Assembly: GCA_963646285.1 (NCBI GenBank)
Contig: CAVIWF010000023.1
Coordinates: forward strand, 1 to 38,046
Length of the DNA: 38,046 bases
Direction: 5' to 3'
Origin: CAKUFA01 sp963646285
GTDB taxonomy: Bacteria; Bacillota; Clostridia; Christensenellales; Aristaeellaceae
Position 1 is the stretch's first letter. Every line of letters begins with the position of its first letter. The notes under the pieces were generated by a model. That model did not search any database, was not told the DNA's origin, and saw only the letters and a program-made list of their open reading frames with translations. Of the stretch, positions 25,424-33,960 are shown one piece after another. A program made the translations under genes and the position numbers.

Positions 25424-26253
25424 TTCCGGCGTCTCAAATCACGGAAACCATTGCCCGGCTGTGCGTGGAAGCAAACCGGAACCTGCCGGAGGATGTGACC
25501 TGTGCTCTCTGCAGGGCAGCAGAGGAAGAACCCTACGCTGCCGGCAGAGAGCTGCTGGAACTGCTGAAGGAAAATCAGCAGATTGCCAGAGACACTCAAA
25601 TGCCCATTTGTCAGGATACAGGCATGGCTGTGGTGTTTGCGGACATCGGGCAGGAGGTGCACATTGAAGGAAACTTTGAGCAGGCGGTCAACGCCGGTGT
25701 TCATGCCGGGTACACCGATGGCCTGCTGCGGAAAAGCGTGGTGGGGGATCCCCTGCGCCGGGTGAATACCGGTGACAATACCCCGGCAGTCATTCATACC
25801 CGGCTTGTGCCTGGGGATCAGGTGACTCTGACGGTTGCACCCAAGGGCTTTGGCAGTGAGAACATGAGCTGCCTGAGCATGCTGACCCCGGCGCAAGGGG
25901 TGGCAGGCGTGAAGAACTTCGTGCTGGAAACCGTGAAGAAGGCCGGAGCCAATCCCTGCCCGCCCATGGTGCTGGGCATTGGCATTGGCAGCGACTTTGA
26001 AGGGGTGGCTTTGCTGGCCAAGCGTGCCCTGATGGTTCCCCTGGGGAAGCACAATGAGGATCCCTATTATGCCGCCCTGGAGGATGAACTGCTGCAAATG
26101 GTGAATGCAACAGGCATTGGCCCCCAAGGCCTGGGCGGCAAAACCACCTGCCTGGGACTGCACGTGCTGGCAGGAGCTACCCATATTGCAGGCCTGCCGG
26201 TGGCTGTGAATGTCAGCTGCCATGTGACCCGTCATCAAACAGCCACGCTGTAA
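25414..26253 (+). CDS. class I fumarate hydratase alpha subunit
   Basis: This is the Fe-S subunit of the two-subunit, oxygen-sensitive fumarase (or the related L-tartrate dehydratase), which hydrates fumarate to malate. The 279-residue product has the three cluster cysteines in their family settings: CQDTGMAVVF (about residue 65), ENMSCLSML (about 152) and GKTTCLGLHV (about 246). The start overlaps the end of rsmI by 10 bases, with GGAGGAGAG upstream. The beta subunit follows after 17 bases. Fumarase and tartrate dehydratase are hard to tell apart by sequence alone; fumarase is more likely in this core setting. Confidence 0.9.
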   Translation: MRVIPASQITETIARLCVEANRNLPEDVTCALCRAAEEEPYAAGRELLELLKENQQIARDTQMPICQDTGMAVVFADIGQEVHIEGNFEQAVNAGVHAGYTDGLLRKSVVGDPLRRVNTGDNTPAVIHTRLVPGDQVTLTVAPKGFGSENMSCLSMLTPAQGVAGVKNFVLETVKKAGANPCPPMVLGIGIGSDFEGVALLAKRALMVPLGKHNEDPYYAALEDELLQMVNATGIGPQGLGGKTTCLGLHVLAGATHIAGLPVAVNVSCHVTRHQTATL

Positions 26254-26270
26254 GGAAGGAGCGTTGTGCA

Positions 26271-26837
26271 TTGAAACACCTGACCACACCCTTGGATGAA
26301 GAAACGGTGCGCTCCCTCCATGCAGGGGATCATGTGCTGCTCAGCGGCGTGGTGTATACAGCCAGAGATGCCGCCCATTTGCGCATGATGGAGCTGATTA
26401 AGGAAGGAAAGCCCTTGCCCCTGCCACTGGAAGGGCAGGTCATCTATTACGCAGGACCTACCCCTACGCCCCCCGGCAAGCCGGTAGGTTCCATTGGCCC
26501 GACCACTTCGACCCGGATGGATGCATCCACCCCTACCCTGCTGTCCCTGGGGCTGAAGGGCATGATCGGCAAGGGCATGCGGGGCACAAAGGTGATGGAG
26601 GCCATGGGGCAGTATCCGGCGGTTTACTTTGCAGCCGTCGGTGGTGCGGCAGCCCTGATGGCGCAGTGCGTCACAGACTGTCAGGTGATCGCCTGGGAAG
26701 ACCTGGGGCCGGAGTCCATCAAGCGGCTGACCCTAAAGGATCTGCCTTTGGTAGTAGCGGCAGATTGCTACGGGCAGGATGCATTTCAATTAGGACAGAA
26801 GGAATATCTGCTGGAACAGGCGGCAGACCATCCGTGA
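26271..26837 (+). CDS. class I fumarate hydratase beta subunit
   Basis: The 188-residue partner subunit shows the family signature IYYAGPTPTPPGKPVGSIGP followed by TTSTRMDASTP and GKGMRG, which shape the substrate site. The start is TTG at 26271 with AAGGAAGGAG about 8-9 bases before it; a nearby GTG is followed directly by a stop. The pair ends at a strong terminator, so it closes the long valS operon. Confidence 0.9.
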   Translation: MKHLTTPLDEETVRSLHAGDHVLLSGVVYTARDAAHLRMMELIKEGKPLPLPLEGQVIYYAGPTPTPPGKPVGSIGPTTSTRMDASTPTLLSLGLKGMIGKGMRGTKVMEAMGQYPAVYFAAVGGAAALMAQCVTDCQVIAWEDLGPESIKRLTLKDLPLVVAADCYGQDAFQLGQKEYLLEQAADHP

Positions 26838-26841
26838 ATAG

Positions 26842-26886
26842 AAAAAGCACTTTGGAAGACCATCATGATCTTCCAAAGTGCTTTTT
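26842..26886. terminator. bidirectional intrinsic terminator
   Basis: A perfect 18-bp stem, AAAAAGCACTTTGGAAGA and its complement, with a 9-base loop. The A-run on one side and T-run on the other make it work in both directions. It separates the fumarase genes from the convergent DUF4340 gene. Confidence 0.95.
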
Positions 26887-26888
26887 GT

Positions 26889-28391
26889 TTATTGCTCTGT
26901 TTCTAAATTCAGCGTTAATCCGTCCCGGATGATGTAGAACAGGCTGCATCCGTCCAACTCCAGCGCATCGTGGAGGGCATCGTAGGGGATCAGGCGAATC
27001 ACATGGGTGCGGCCCTGGCTGGAGAGGAAGGTCATGGTGACCCGTGCATCTTCCGTGGAGGACCAACCATCCGGCAGCCTGCCGGAAATGGTGGCCGTCT
27101 CCATGCGGATGTAGGCAGCCTCAAAGGCATCGTAGCTGATTTCGGTGCCGTTTTTCGTGCAGGTCACATCATACACGGTGTTGCCGTCACTGTCTGTTTC
27201 CAGCTCGTTGTTTTCCGTTACCCGAGCTTCTCGGGTAATGGTGTAGACCGTTTCACCGTTTTCATCTGCAATGGTCAGGCTCTGCAGGTTGCCTGCAGCG
27301 GTCAGCACCGGATACCGGCTGATGGTGCTCAAGGTTTCCATGCTCATGAAAACGTTCAGGGTAAAGTGACTGGTGATGTAGATACTGCCATCGGTCAGGA
27401 CGTAATCCACGTTGTCGTTCTTGGCAGCACCTATGGTAAGGATGAAGGTGCTTTCCGGCCAATCCTTCTGGGTCACGGCACCGCTGTCATCGGTGACGTT
27501 GGTGGTGCCGGCAGCCTGATGAATGGTCAGGATAAACCGGGGATTATCGAAGCCGTAAGCGGTCAGGTTCTCTTCCGTGGCTTCCCCCACGTAAGCACCC
27601 AGCCGCAGATTGCTCAGGTTGGTGCGCAGGTTGGTCATGGCATCCTCATCCGTGGGATAATGCCATGGATACACCATTTGCCATGCGGAGGATGCATCAC
27701 TGTCGGTAATGCTCCCTTGCAGCTGCCAATGGAGGATGGGGTTGCCCTCACCATCGGCAAAGGTGATGTCGTCCATCCGTGCTTTGTGCAGCGTAGGCTG
27801 AACCACCGTGTGCATCAGGGCTTTTTCACGGCTCAGCTCTGTGACGGTGCCGCTGGCCACGGTCAGCAGCCGGTCATCTCCATCAATGATCATGTAATAC
27901 CATGCTTCATCGGCATCCTCGCTGGCATTGCCAATGCGCATGGTGACGGATTGTCCGTCCGAGTAGGTAACCTCCGCCATCACGGTGGGGTTGTCCAGCC
28001 CGAAGTCTGCCAAGTGATCCTGATAGTCTGCCGGATCCTCCGTCAGCACGTCTTCATAGGAGATGGTGGCGGTTACCAGCAGCAAATCATCGGCTGCATC
28101 AGCATCCACCGTCCAGCCATCCCCATCCATTAGATAGGTGCCGTCTTCCTGCCGGGTCATGCCCCAGCTTTCGCCGCTGCGCAGGGTCAGCTGCACATGC
28201 TGCACATCGGTGCTTTCTTTGGCGGCAATGGTGCCGCCGGTACTTTCGTTTTCCGGCACATCTACCGTGGTTTCCTGATTCAGCACATGGTACAGGGTGA
28301 TGCTTCCAGCCAGCAGCACAAGGGCGAAGAGCAGGGTTAGCAGTTGGGCATGCTGGATGGATTTTTTCTTTTTCCGTTCAACGTTGTTCAT
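26889..28391 (-). CDS. DUF4340 domain protein, ABC exporter accessory
   Basis: A 500-residue protein with a lysine-rich start, one N-terminal membrane helix (about residues 14-34) and a large, beta-rich exported part with repeated WTVDADAADDLL-like and YGFDNPRFILTI-like segments. These are characteristic of DUF4340. DUF4340 proteins typically sit at the end of GldA-GldF-GldG-like ABC operons, as here. The start is 11 bases after the GldG-like gene's stop. Exact role unknown; it may be an extracytoplasmic partner of the exporter. Confidence 0.85.
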   Translation of the reverse strand: MNNVERKKKKSIQHAQLLTLLFALVLLAGSITLYHVLNQETTVDVPENESTGGTIAAKESTDVQHVQLTLRSGESWGMTRQEDGTYLMDGDGWTVDADAADDLLLVTATISYEDVLTEDPADYQDHLADFGLDNPTVMAEVTYSDGQSVTMRIGNASEDADEAWYYMIIDGDDRLLTVASGTVTELSREKALMHTVVQPTLHKARMDDITFADGEGNPILHWQLQGSITDSDASSAWQMVYPWHYPTDEDAMTNLRTNLSNLRLGAYVGEATEENLTAYGFDNPRFILTIHQAAGTTNVTDDSGAVTQKDWPESTFILTIGAAKNDNVDYVLTDGSIYITSHFTLNVFMSMETLSTISRYPVLTAAGNLQSLTIADENGETVYTITREARVTENNELETDSDGNTVYDVTCTKNGTEISYDAFEAAYIRMETATISGRLPDGWSSTEDARVTMTFLSSQGRTHVIRLIPYDALHDALELDGCSLFYIIRDGLTLNLETEQ

Positions 28392-28402
28392 CCGTATTTC
28401 CT

Positions 28403-29890
28403 TTACTTACGCCGGCGGGGCAGCAGCACGGCAATGGCTACTGCAACAACCAGCAGGGGCAGTGTGACCAGAATGACGCTTCCCAAGGTGGTTGCCCGCA
28501 CGGAAAGCTGGGGACGCACGGCCGTCTTGGCCATAATGCCCAGGTCAATGGCAGCACCGTTGGCAAGGTACTGCACGGTGGTGACAATGAATTCCTGGGC
28601 ATCCGTCATGGCATGCACCTGACTGGAAGTCAACAGGGTGGAACACCCCAGCATTACGGCCTTGGAAATGTACCCATCGGTAGTAACCCGGCGGCACTGC
28701 AGCGCCAAGGCAAAGGGACCAATGGCATCATCCGCTTCCTGACTCAGGGAAAGGTTCCCGGTGGAAAGGTCACGCAGGTAGGCCTTGTAGCCGGAGGTCA
28801 GGAGCACGCTCACATCCAGGTTCTGGTCGGATTCTTCCGGGGTTTCAAAGGCACGGCTGCCGGTGAGCAGCAGGGTATCCGCATTGCTCTGCACCAAGTC
28901 CAGCGTCATGTCTGTGGACTGCATGGTGGGGATCAGATTGATGCGCACGTTGTCATAGTAGGTGTCCGATTCTTCCTCGGAGGCCACCACAATGCCCTTT
29001 AAGGGGTTAATACCGTAGGAGCGGAGCAGGGCGCTGTAGTTGGGCATATCCTCCACCGGGTCGGTGTAGTCGCAGGTGAAGAGGATGTTGCCACCCTTGC
29101 CGACAAACTCGGTGATCTTCGTCAGCTCCGTGTCCATCAGGTCACGGACAGGGGAGAGGATCATCAGCAGATCATCACTGGTCAGTTCCGTGTCGCTGTC
29201 CAGCAGGGAAATGTATTCCACGGAGAAATTGTTGCTTTCCAGCAGGGTCTTCAGGGTCGCCGTGCCGCTTTCATCCAATTCGCCGTGACCCTGCAAAATG
29301 CACACCCGGGGAATGGTTTCACGGGTGACGTAAACAATGGCGCTGGTTAGCTCGCTTTCGTATTTCAGGCCTGCAATTTCGTACTGGCCTTCATCGTAGT
29401 TCAGGCTCAGGCTCAGGAAATCCAAGGGGGACAGAATGCGCCACCGGTTGGTATCCTCACAGTAAACAATCAGGGAATCATTGCTGACCGTTTCATCACT
29501 GGTGGTGCCACGGAACTTGGTCAGCAGGCCGGGATTCAGGCTGGCATCCGTCTGCTCCCAAGTCACCAGATCACTGGCTGCGGCATAGCGATCCAGCAGC
29601 TCCAGCAGCTGGGCGTCCTCCTGCCCTTTGGTATACAGGGCGTAAATGTGCACAGGATGCTCCAGCTGAGCCAGCACATCCAGGGTGGTTTCACTTTGGG
29701 TGGTCACAGCGTTGAAGGAGTAGTCCACCCGCCAGCCGTTTTTCTTTTCCAGTGCCGTCATGGCAAAATTCAGTGCGACCAATCCGGCAATCACCAGGCA
29801 GATGATCAGCATGGAAAAGCCACCGTATCTTAGCCGGGGATTTTGCCAAAAGGGGATTCGTTCATGCTTCTGCTTATCAGATTTTTTCAT
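28403..29890 (-). CDS. GldG-family ABC transporter auxiliary protein
   Basis: A 495-residue protein with an N-terminal membrane helix (about 22-45), a large extracytoplasmic domain and a C-terminal helix (about 470-490) ended by LLPRRRK. The NGWRVDYSFNAVTTQSETTL start and VCILQGHGELDESGTATLK segment match the GldG / ABC-type auxiliary family. In Bacteroidetes the Gld proteins serve gliding and secretion. In Firmicutes related sets are uncharacterised exporters, so no gliding role is claimed. It lies 4 bases after the permease gene and 11 before the DUF4340 gene. Confidence 0.85.
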   Translation of the reverse strand: MKKSDKQKHERIPFWQNPRLRYGGFSMLIICLVIAGLVALNFAMTALEKKNGWRVDYSFNAVTTQSETTLDVLAQLEHPVHIYALYTKGQEDAQLLELLDRYAAASDLVTWEQTDASLNPGLLTKFRGTTSDETVSNDSLIVYCEDTNRWRILSPLDFLSLSLNYDEGQYEIAGLKYESELTSAIVYVTRETIPRVCILQGHGELDESGTATLKTLLESNNFSVEYISLLDSDTELTSDDLLMILSPVRDLMDTELTKITEFVGKGGNILFTCDYTDPVEDMPNYSALLRSYGINPLKGIVVASEEESDTYYDNVRINLIPTMQSTDMTLDLVQSNADTLLLTGSRAFETPEESDQNLDVSVLLTSGYKAYLRDLSTGNLSLSQEADDAIGPFALALQCRRVTTDGYISKAVMLGCSTLLTSSQVHAMTDAQEFIVTTVQYLANGAAIDLGIMAKTAVRPQLSVRATTLGSVILVTLPLLVVAVAIAVLLPRRRK

Positions 29891-29894
29891 CAGC

Positions 29895-30605
29895 TCACGC
29901 TCCCCGCCAACGCCTGCTGTCCAGGCTGTGAATGGTCAGCGCAAGCAGCGCTGCAATGAAGGATAGATCATACATGATGCTTGCAAAGGATAACTGCCCC
30001 ATCAGGAAGGGCTCGTTCCGCCCGTAAAGGCTGAGGAATTCCAATGCGCCGCTGATTTGACTGATAGAAACAACATCCACCAGCAGATCCATGATCCACA
30101 GGGCGAAGTTGGCACCGAAGGCCATAAGGGCAGCCGTGACGGGATTGTGGGCGCAGCCGGACAGGCAAAGATCCAGCGCAAGGAAAGCACAGCCTTCCAG
30201 AATGAATCCCAGATACCCCACAAACAGTTCACCGGGATACACCTGCCCGTAAATGGCCACAATGCCCACAAAGGCGAAGGTGCACAGCACCGTCAGCAGC
30301 ATCACCGTGACGGCAGCCAGGTACTTGCCCAGCACGATGCCCGGCAGGCTGACCGGGCTTGTCAGCAGCAGCTGATCCGTCTTCTTCTGGCGCTCTTCTG
30401 CCAGGAGACGCATGGTCAGCACCGGAGAAAGCAGCATCCACAAATAGCTCATTTGCCCGATGAAGGTCATCAGGTCGCTGGAACGCTGCTTGAGAATCTG
30501 CATGTAAAACAGGATGGAGCTTATGGCCAGAAAGACCCCCATGAACACATAGCCCACAGGCGTATAATAATAGCTTTGCAGCTCCCGTTTCCAAACGGCA
30601 ATCAA
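29895..30605 (-). CDS. ABC-2-type permease (GldF-like)
   Basis: The membrane subunit of the exporter, 236 residues with about six hydrophobic helices. WKRELQSYYYTPVGYVFMGV at the N-terminus and RLLAEERQKKTDQLLLTSPV after the second helix are the family landmarks. The start is TTG at 30605, 8 bases after GAGGAG. An ATG next to the ribosome site is followed at once by a stop, and a longer upstream reading lies inside the ATPase gene. It follows the ATPase stop by 14 bases. Confidence 0.85.
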   Translation of the reverse strand: MIAVWKRELQSYYYTPVGYVFMGVFLAISSILFYMQILKQRSSDLMTFIGQMSYLWMLLSPVLTMRLLAEERQKKTDQLLLTSPVSLPGIVLGKYLAAVTVMLLTVLCTFAFVGIVAIYGQVYPGELFVGYLGFILEGCAFLALDLCLSGCAHNPVTAALMAFGANFALWIMDLLVDVVSISQISGALEFLSLYGRNEPFLMGQLSFASIMYDLSFIAALLALTIHSLDSRRWRGA

Positions 30606-30619
30606 ACTTTCATCTCCTC

Positions 30620-31564
30620 TTAGTTTTCGGATGTGGCCCGCAGGAAGACTTCCTCCAGGGAATCTTTCACAGGCAGCAGCATGCGGAGGGGGGCGTCCAT
30701 GGCGCACAGCAGGCGAAACAGTTGGGTTGCAGGATCCCCCCGGTCGTTGCCCTGGGCATTGCATTCCAGCTCCACCTGAGTGAGACCGGGTTCGGGATCC
30801 GGCAGCACCTTAATGCGGCGGACACAACTGAGTCCCTTCAGGGCAGGCAGCAGCTGGGCTTTTCGCCCTACGATGATGGCACGCAGGCGAATCACGTCCT
30901 CGCAGGCGGTCAGTTCGCTCATGTCGGCTTCCCGAATGAGCCGCCCTTTGTGGAGAATGACCACACGTTGGCACAGCTGCTGTATTTCAGACAGGATGTG
31001 GCTGGAAAAAATCACGGTGTGGCTTTTCCCAAGGTGCCGCATCAGATCACGAATTTCCACCACCTGCCGGGGGTCAAGTCCTACGGTGGGTTCATCCAAC
31101 ACCAAAATGGGAGGATTGCCGCACATGGCCTGTGCCACGCCTACACGCTGCCGGTATCCCTTGGACAGACTGCCCAGCAGCCGCTGAGCCACCTCCTTCA
31201 GGCCGCATTCCTGCATGATTTCCTGAATGTGGGCTTCAATGGCGGAGGCCTTCACCTCTCTCAGGCGGCAAACAAACTTCAGGTAGTCCTTTACGGTCAT
31301 TTCATCGTAGAGGGGGGGACGCTCGGGCAGGTAGCCGATGCGCCGCTTGCATTCCCGCGGCTGCTTCAGCATATCCATACCGTCCACCAGCACCTGACCG
31401 GAGGTGGGGGGAAAGTAGCCTGTCAGCATGTTCAGGGTGGTGGTTTTGCCGGCGCCGTTCTGCCCCAGCAGACCAACAATCTGCCCGGAAGGGGCGCTGA
31501 AGGACAAATCCTTAACGGCTTCATGATTGCCGTAACGCTTCGTTGCCTTGACTAGCTCAATCAT
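30620..31564 (-). CDS. ABC transporter ATP-binding protein
   Basis: The ATPase that drives the permease and GldG-like pair, 314 residues. The nucleotide-binding domain is complete: Walker A GQNGAGKTT (about residue 34), Q-loop in IGYLPERPPLYDEM, signature LSKGYRQRVG, Walker B ILVLDEPTVGLDP and the H-loop SSHILSEI. An extra C-terminal domain of about 90 residues follows, as in GldA/CcmA-type exporters. First gene of the four-gene operon. Confidence 0.95.
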   Translation of the reverse strand: MIELVKATKRYGNHEAVKDLSFSAPSGQIVGLLGQNGAGKTTTLNMLTGYFPPTSGQVLVDGMDMLKQPRECKRRIGYLPERPPLYDEMTVKDYLKFVCRLREVKASAIEAHIQEIMQECGLKEVAQRLLGSLSKGYRQRVGVAQAMCGNPPILVLDEPTVGLDPRQVVEIRDLMRHLGKSHTVIFSSHILSEIQQLCQRVVILHKGRLIREADMSELTACEDVIRLRAIIVGRKAQLLPALKGLSCVRRIKVLPDPEPGLTQVELECNAQGNDRGDPATQLFRLLCAMDAPLRMLLPVKDSLEEVFLRATSEN

Positions 31565-31591
31565 TGCGCATAATTCCTTTCTTACCCGTCT

Positions 31592-31597
31592 ATTATA
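31592..31597 (-). promoter_or_regulatory. -10 element of the ABC exporter operon
   Basis: Minus-strand TATAAT lies 27 bases before the ATPase start. The -35 position reads CACACA, which is poor, so the promoter may need an activator. Confidence 0.5.
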
Positions 31598-31659
31598 GCA
31601 AGAACAGCCTCAGGTGTGTGTGAATAATCTGTAAAAGCCGTGAAGACGTACTAATGAAT

Positions 31660-31688
31660 TTGCACTTTTCTGCATTTTGTGCTATACT
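31660..31688 (+). promoter_or_regulatory. promoter of the cytidylate-kinase-like gene
   Basis: TTGCAC (31660-31665), exactly 17 bases, then TATACT (31683-31688). It is a good vegetative promoter, divergent from the ABC operon. Confidence 0.7.
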
Positions 31689-31763
31689 GACCATACAGGA
31701 TACGTCATATAGAAGTTGATAGCATGAGCAGGCTGGCGTTTCCTGACAAAGGAGGAATCTTGT

Positions 31764-32405
31764 ATGAAGACAAACTCTGTGATCACCATTGGTCGGCAAT
31801 TCGGCTCCGGCGGACGGTATGTGGGTCAGCTTCTGGCACAGAAGCTGGATATTCCCTTCTATGATAAGGAACTGTTGACGGAGGCTTCCAAGGAAAGTGG
31901 CATTTGCGAAGAGATCTTTGAGGATCACGACGAGAAGCCCACCCGTTCCTTGCTCTTCTCTCTGGTGACCGGCGTGCAGATGCATGCAGATGTCAGCAGC
32001 ATGTACATGGACATGCCCCTGAACCACAAGATTTTCCTGGCACAGTTTGACGCCATCCGGAAGATCGCTTCCCAGGGCCCCTGCGTGATCGTTGGCCGCT
32101 GCGGCGATTATGTGCTGCGGGATATGCCCAATGAGATCAGCTTCTTCGTGAAGGCGGATATGAACAGCCGTGTGGCTCGTGCTGTGCGGTACTACGGTGT
32201 GGATCCCCAGAAGGCAGAAGAAACCTTGCGCAAGGCGGATAAGCGCCGTGCAAACTACTACAACTACTATGCCACTGCCACTTGGGGCGATGTGAATAAC
32301 TACGACCTGTGCGTGGATACCGGCGCTGTCGGCGTGGAAGGTGCAGTGGATGTGATGGTGCGGTTCATCGAACTGCGTGAGAAGTTCCTCAATGAAAACA
32401 AGTAA
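31764..32405 (+). CDS. cytidylate kinase-like family protein
   Basis: A P-loop protein of 213 residues in the cytidylate-kinase-like family common in Clostridia. The N-terminal loop ITIGRQFGSGGRYVGQ resembles a kinase P-loop but lacks the usual GKS/T lysine. PCVIVGRCGDYVLRD and RVARAVRYYGVD follow, and YYNYYATATWGDVNNYDLCV is the family C-terminal block. True Cmk activity has not been shown for this branch to my knowledge, so the substrate is open. AAAGGAGG is 9 bases upstream of the ATG. Its last 14 bases overlap the next gene. Confidence 0.85.
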   Translation: MKTNSVITIGRQFGSGGRYVGQLLAQKLDIPFYDKELLTEASKESGICEEIFEDHDEKPTRSLLFSLVTGVQMHADVSSMYMDMPLNHKIFLAQFDAIRKIASQGPCVIVGRCGDYVLRDMPNEISFFVKADMNSRVARAVRYYGVDPQKAEETLRKADKRRANYYNYYATATWGDVNNYDLCVDTGAVGVEGAVDVMVRFIELREKFLNENK

Positions 32406-33114
32406 GCATTTTGCGGTTAGCCTTGCAACGGTGGTGCTGGCACTGTGCCTGCTGGCAGGGGCGCTGGCGGAACTTCCTTGGACAACGCCCACGACTACAG
32501 GCCAGCAGAAGCTGCAGGATTATATCGCTCAGGTGAATGCAAACCTGCAAAGCCTGGGGGCAGTGCCCATCAATTCCCTGTTTTTTGAAGGGACGCAGCA
32601 GGCTGTGCTGGGGGTCACCTCAGCGGATAATGCAGAAATCCCGGAAGGGGTGGAAATTACCGTCTCCCTGTACAGCGATGCGCTGAACATCCTGCAGCTG
32701 CGGTGCTCGGATGCAAATCAGTTCACCAACCTGGCAGGTGCGTGCATTCAGGCGGCAAGCCCTAACAGCGAAACCCTGTCGGATGCGGTGAAGGCTCCGG
32801 GGCAGTATGCCAGGAAAGCCATGGCAGACCCGGCAAATTCCTTTGAGGAGGAAGTGCAGGAGCTGAACGGCACTTCCCCTCGGGTGTACTACGCCTACTA
32901 CCCCAATCAGTACCATGACGGAACCAACTGGCTCCAAATGACGCTGGTATTCCCCATGGCCGGGTATGATGAAGCCGGCGTGTATGGGACACCGGCGCCT
33001 GATGCGGAAGATGATGAGGAGTACGAGGGCTATAACCCGACAGATGACCTGACCCATTTGGAAATCTTCACCACTGCTACGCCGGAGCCTGATTCCCCGG
33101 CTGGCGAAAAGTAA
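32392..33114 (+). CDS. secreted protein of unknown function
   Basis: I do not recognise a family. The 240-residue product has a signal peptide (MKTSKHF, hydrophobic LATVVLALCLLAG, likely cleavage at ALA-ELPW). A mature part of mixed composition and an acidic, proline-containing tail (DAEDDEEYEGYNPTDD and PEPDSPAGEK) follow. No lipobox, wall-sorting signal or C-terminal helix is seen. The ATG at 32392 lies inside the end of the kinase-like gene. A GTG 15 bases earlier is possible, and neither has a strong ribosome site, so coupling to the upstream gene is likely. Confidence 0.75.
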   Translation: MKTSKHFAVSLATVVLALCLLAGALAELPWTTPTTTGQQKLQDYIAQVNANLQSLGAVPINSLFFEGTQQAVLGVTSADNAEIPEGVEITVSLYSDALNILQLRCSDANQFTNLAGACIQAASPNSETLSDAVKAPGQYARKAMADPANSFEEEVQELNGTSPRVYYAYYPNQYHDGTNWLQMTLVFPMAGYDEAGVYGTPAPDAEDDEEYEGYNPTDDLTHLEIFTTATPEPDSPAGEK

Positions 33115-33118
33115 AAGC

Positions 33119-33162
33119 AACAGCGTACCGGACGGTTAACACCAATCGTCCGATACGCTGTT
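33119..33162. terminator. bidirectional terminator between convergent genes
   Basis: AACAGCGTACCGGACG and CGTCCGATACGCTGTT pair over 16 positions with one mismatch, leaving a 12-base loop, followed by TTT on the plus strand. On the minus strand CTTTTAC follows. It ends the secreted-protein gene and probably the methyltransferase operon. Confidence 0.85.
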
Positions 33163-33204
33163 TTTGATTGATTTGACTTTCCTTGCACGGTTGTCGTGTT
33201 GGGA

Positions 33205-33960
33205 TCATTCTTTGTCACGCATCAGGTCGTACATCATGATGCCGGCGGCAATGGCAGCATTCAGGGATTCGGCACCGCCACGCATGGGCAGGCGAAGACG
33301 GTGGGTGGCTTCGGCCTGCACGGCAGGGGAAATGCCGTTGCCTTCGTTGCCAATGATCAGGCAAAACTTTTCACCTACGGGGTCACGGTGGAAGAAGGGG
33401 GTACCGTCCAGCTGGGAGGAAAGAATGCTCCATCCCTGCTCCCTTAATTGACCCAGGGCTTGGGGCAGCTGATCGGTGATCTCCACAGGCATGCGGAAAA
33501 TGCTGCCCATGGTAGCCCGCAGTACCTTGGGACTGAACACATCGGCGCACTTGTCACTGAGCAGCACGCCGTCAAAGCCTGCTGCATCTGCCGTGCGAAG
33601 GATGGTGCCCACGTTGCCGGGATCCTGCACGTCATCCAGTGCAAGCAGGCAGGAGCCGGTGACAGGCGCTGTGCGCATGCGGACAACGGCGGCAATACCC
33701 TGGGGGGTCTTGGTGTCGCACAGGGCGGCAAACACGTGATCCGGCAGCAGGTAGGCAGGAACATCCTCCGGCAGGGAAAAATCGGCTCCGTGGCTTTCGC
33801 TTACCAGCAGGGTTTCCACGGAAAAGGCAGAGGACAGGGCTTCTTCTACCATTTTCCGGCCTTCTACCAGAAAGCAGCCTGTTTCCTTGCGCCCTTTTCG
33901 CTCCTTCAGGGAGCGCCAGGCAAGGACTTTCGGATTTTTAAGACTGGTGAGGGAGTCCAT
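33205..33960 (-). CDS. SpoU/TrmH family RNA 2'-O-methyltransferase
   Basis: A SAM-dependent ribose methyltransferase of the SPOUT class, 251 residues. It has an N-terminal substrate-binding part (LKNPKVLAWRSLKERKGR, then FLVEGRKMVEEAL) and the three SPOUT motifs: DDVQDPGNVGTILRTADAAG, LIIGNEGNGIS and LPMRGGAESLNAAIAAGIMM, the last making the trefoil knot. The target, rRNA or tRNA, cannot be read from sequence. The start at MDSLTSL has AAAGGAGG 9 bases before it. It overlaps the upstream DMT gene by 23 bases. Confidence 0.9.
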   Translation of the reverse strand: MDSLTSLKNPKVLAWRSLKERKGRKETGCFLVEGRKMVEEALSSAFSVETLLVSESHGADFSLPEDVPAYLLPDHVFAALCDTKTPQGIAAVVRMRTAPVTGSCLLALDDVQDPGNVGTILRTADAAGFDGVLLSDKCADVFSPKVLRATMGSIFRMPVEITDQLPQALGQLREQGWSILSSQLDGTPFFHRDPVGEKFCLIIGNEGNGISPAVQAEATHRLRLPMRGGAESLNAAIAAGIMMYDLMRDKE

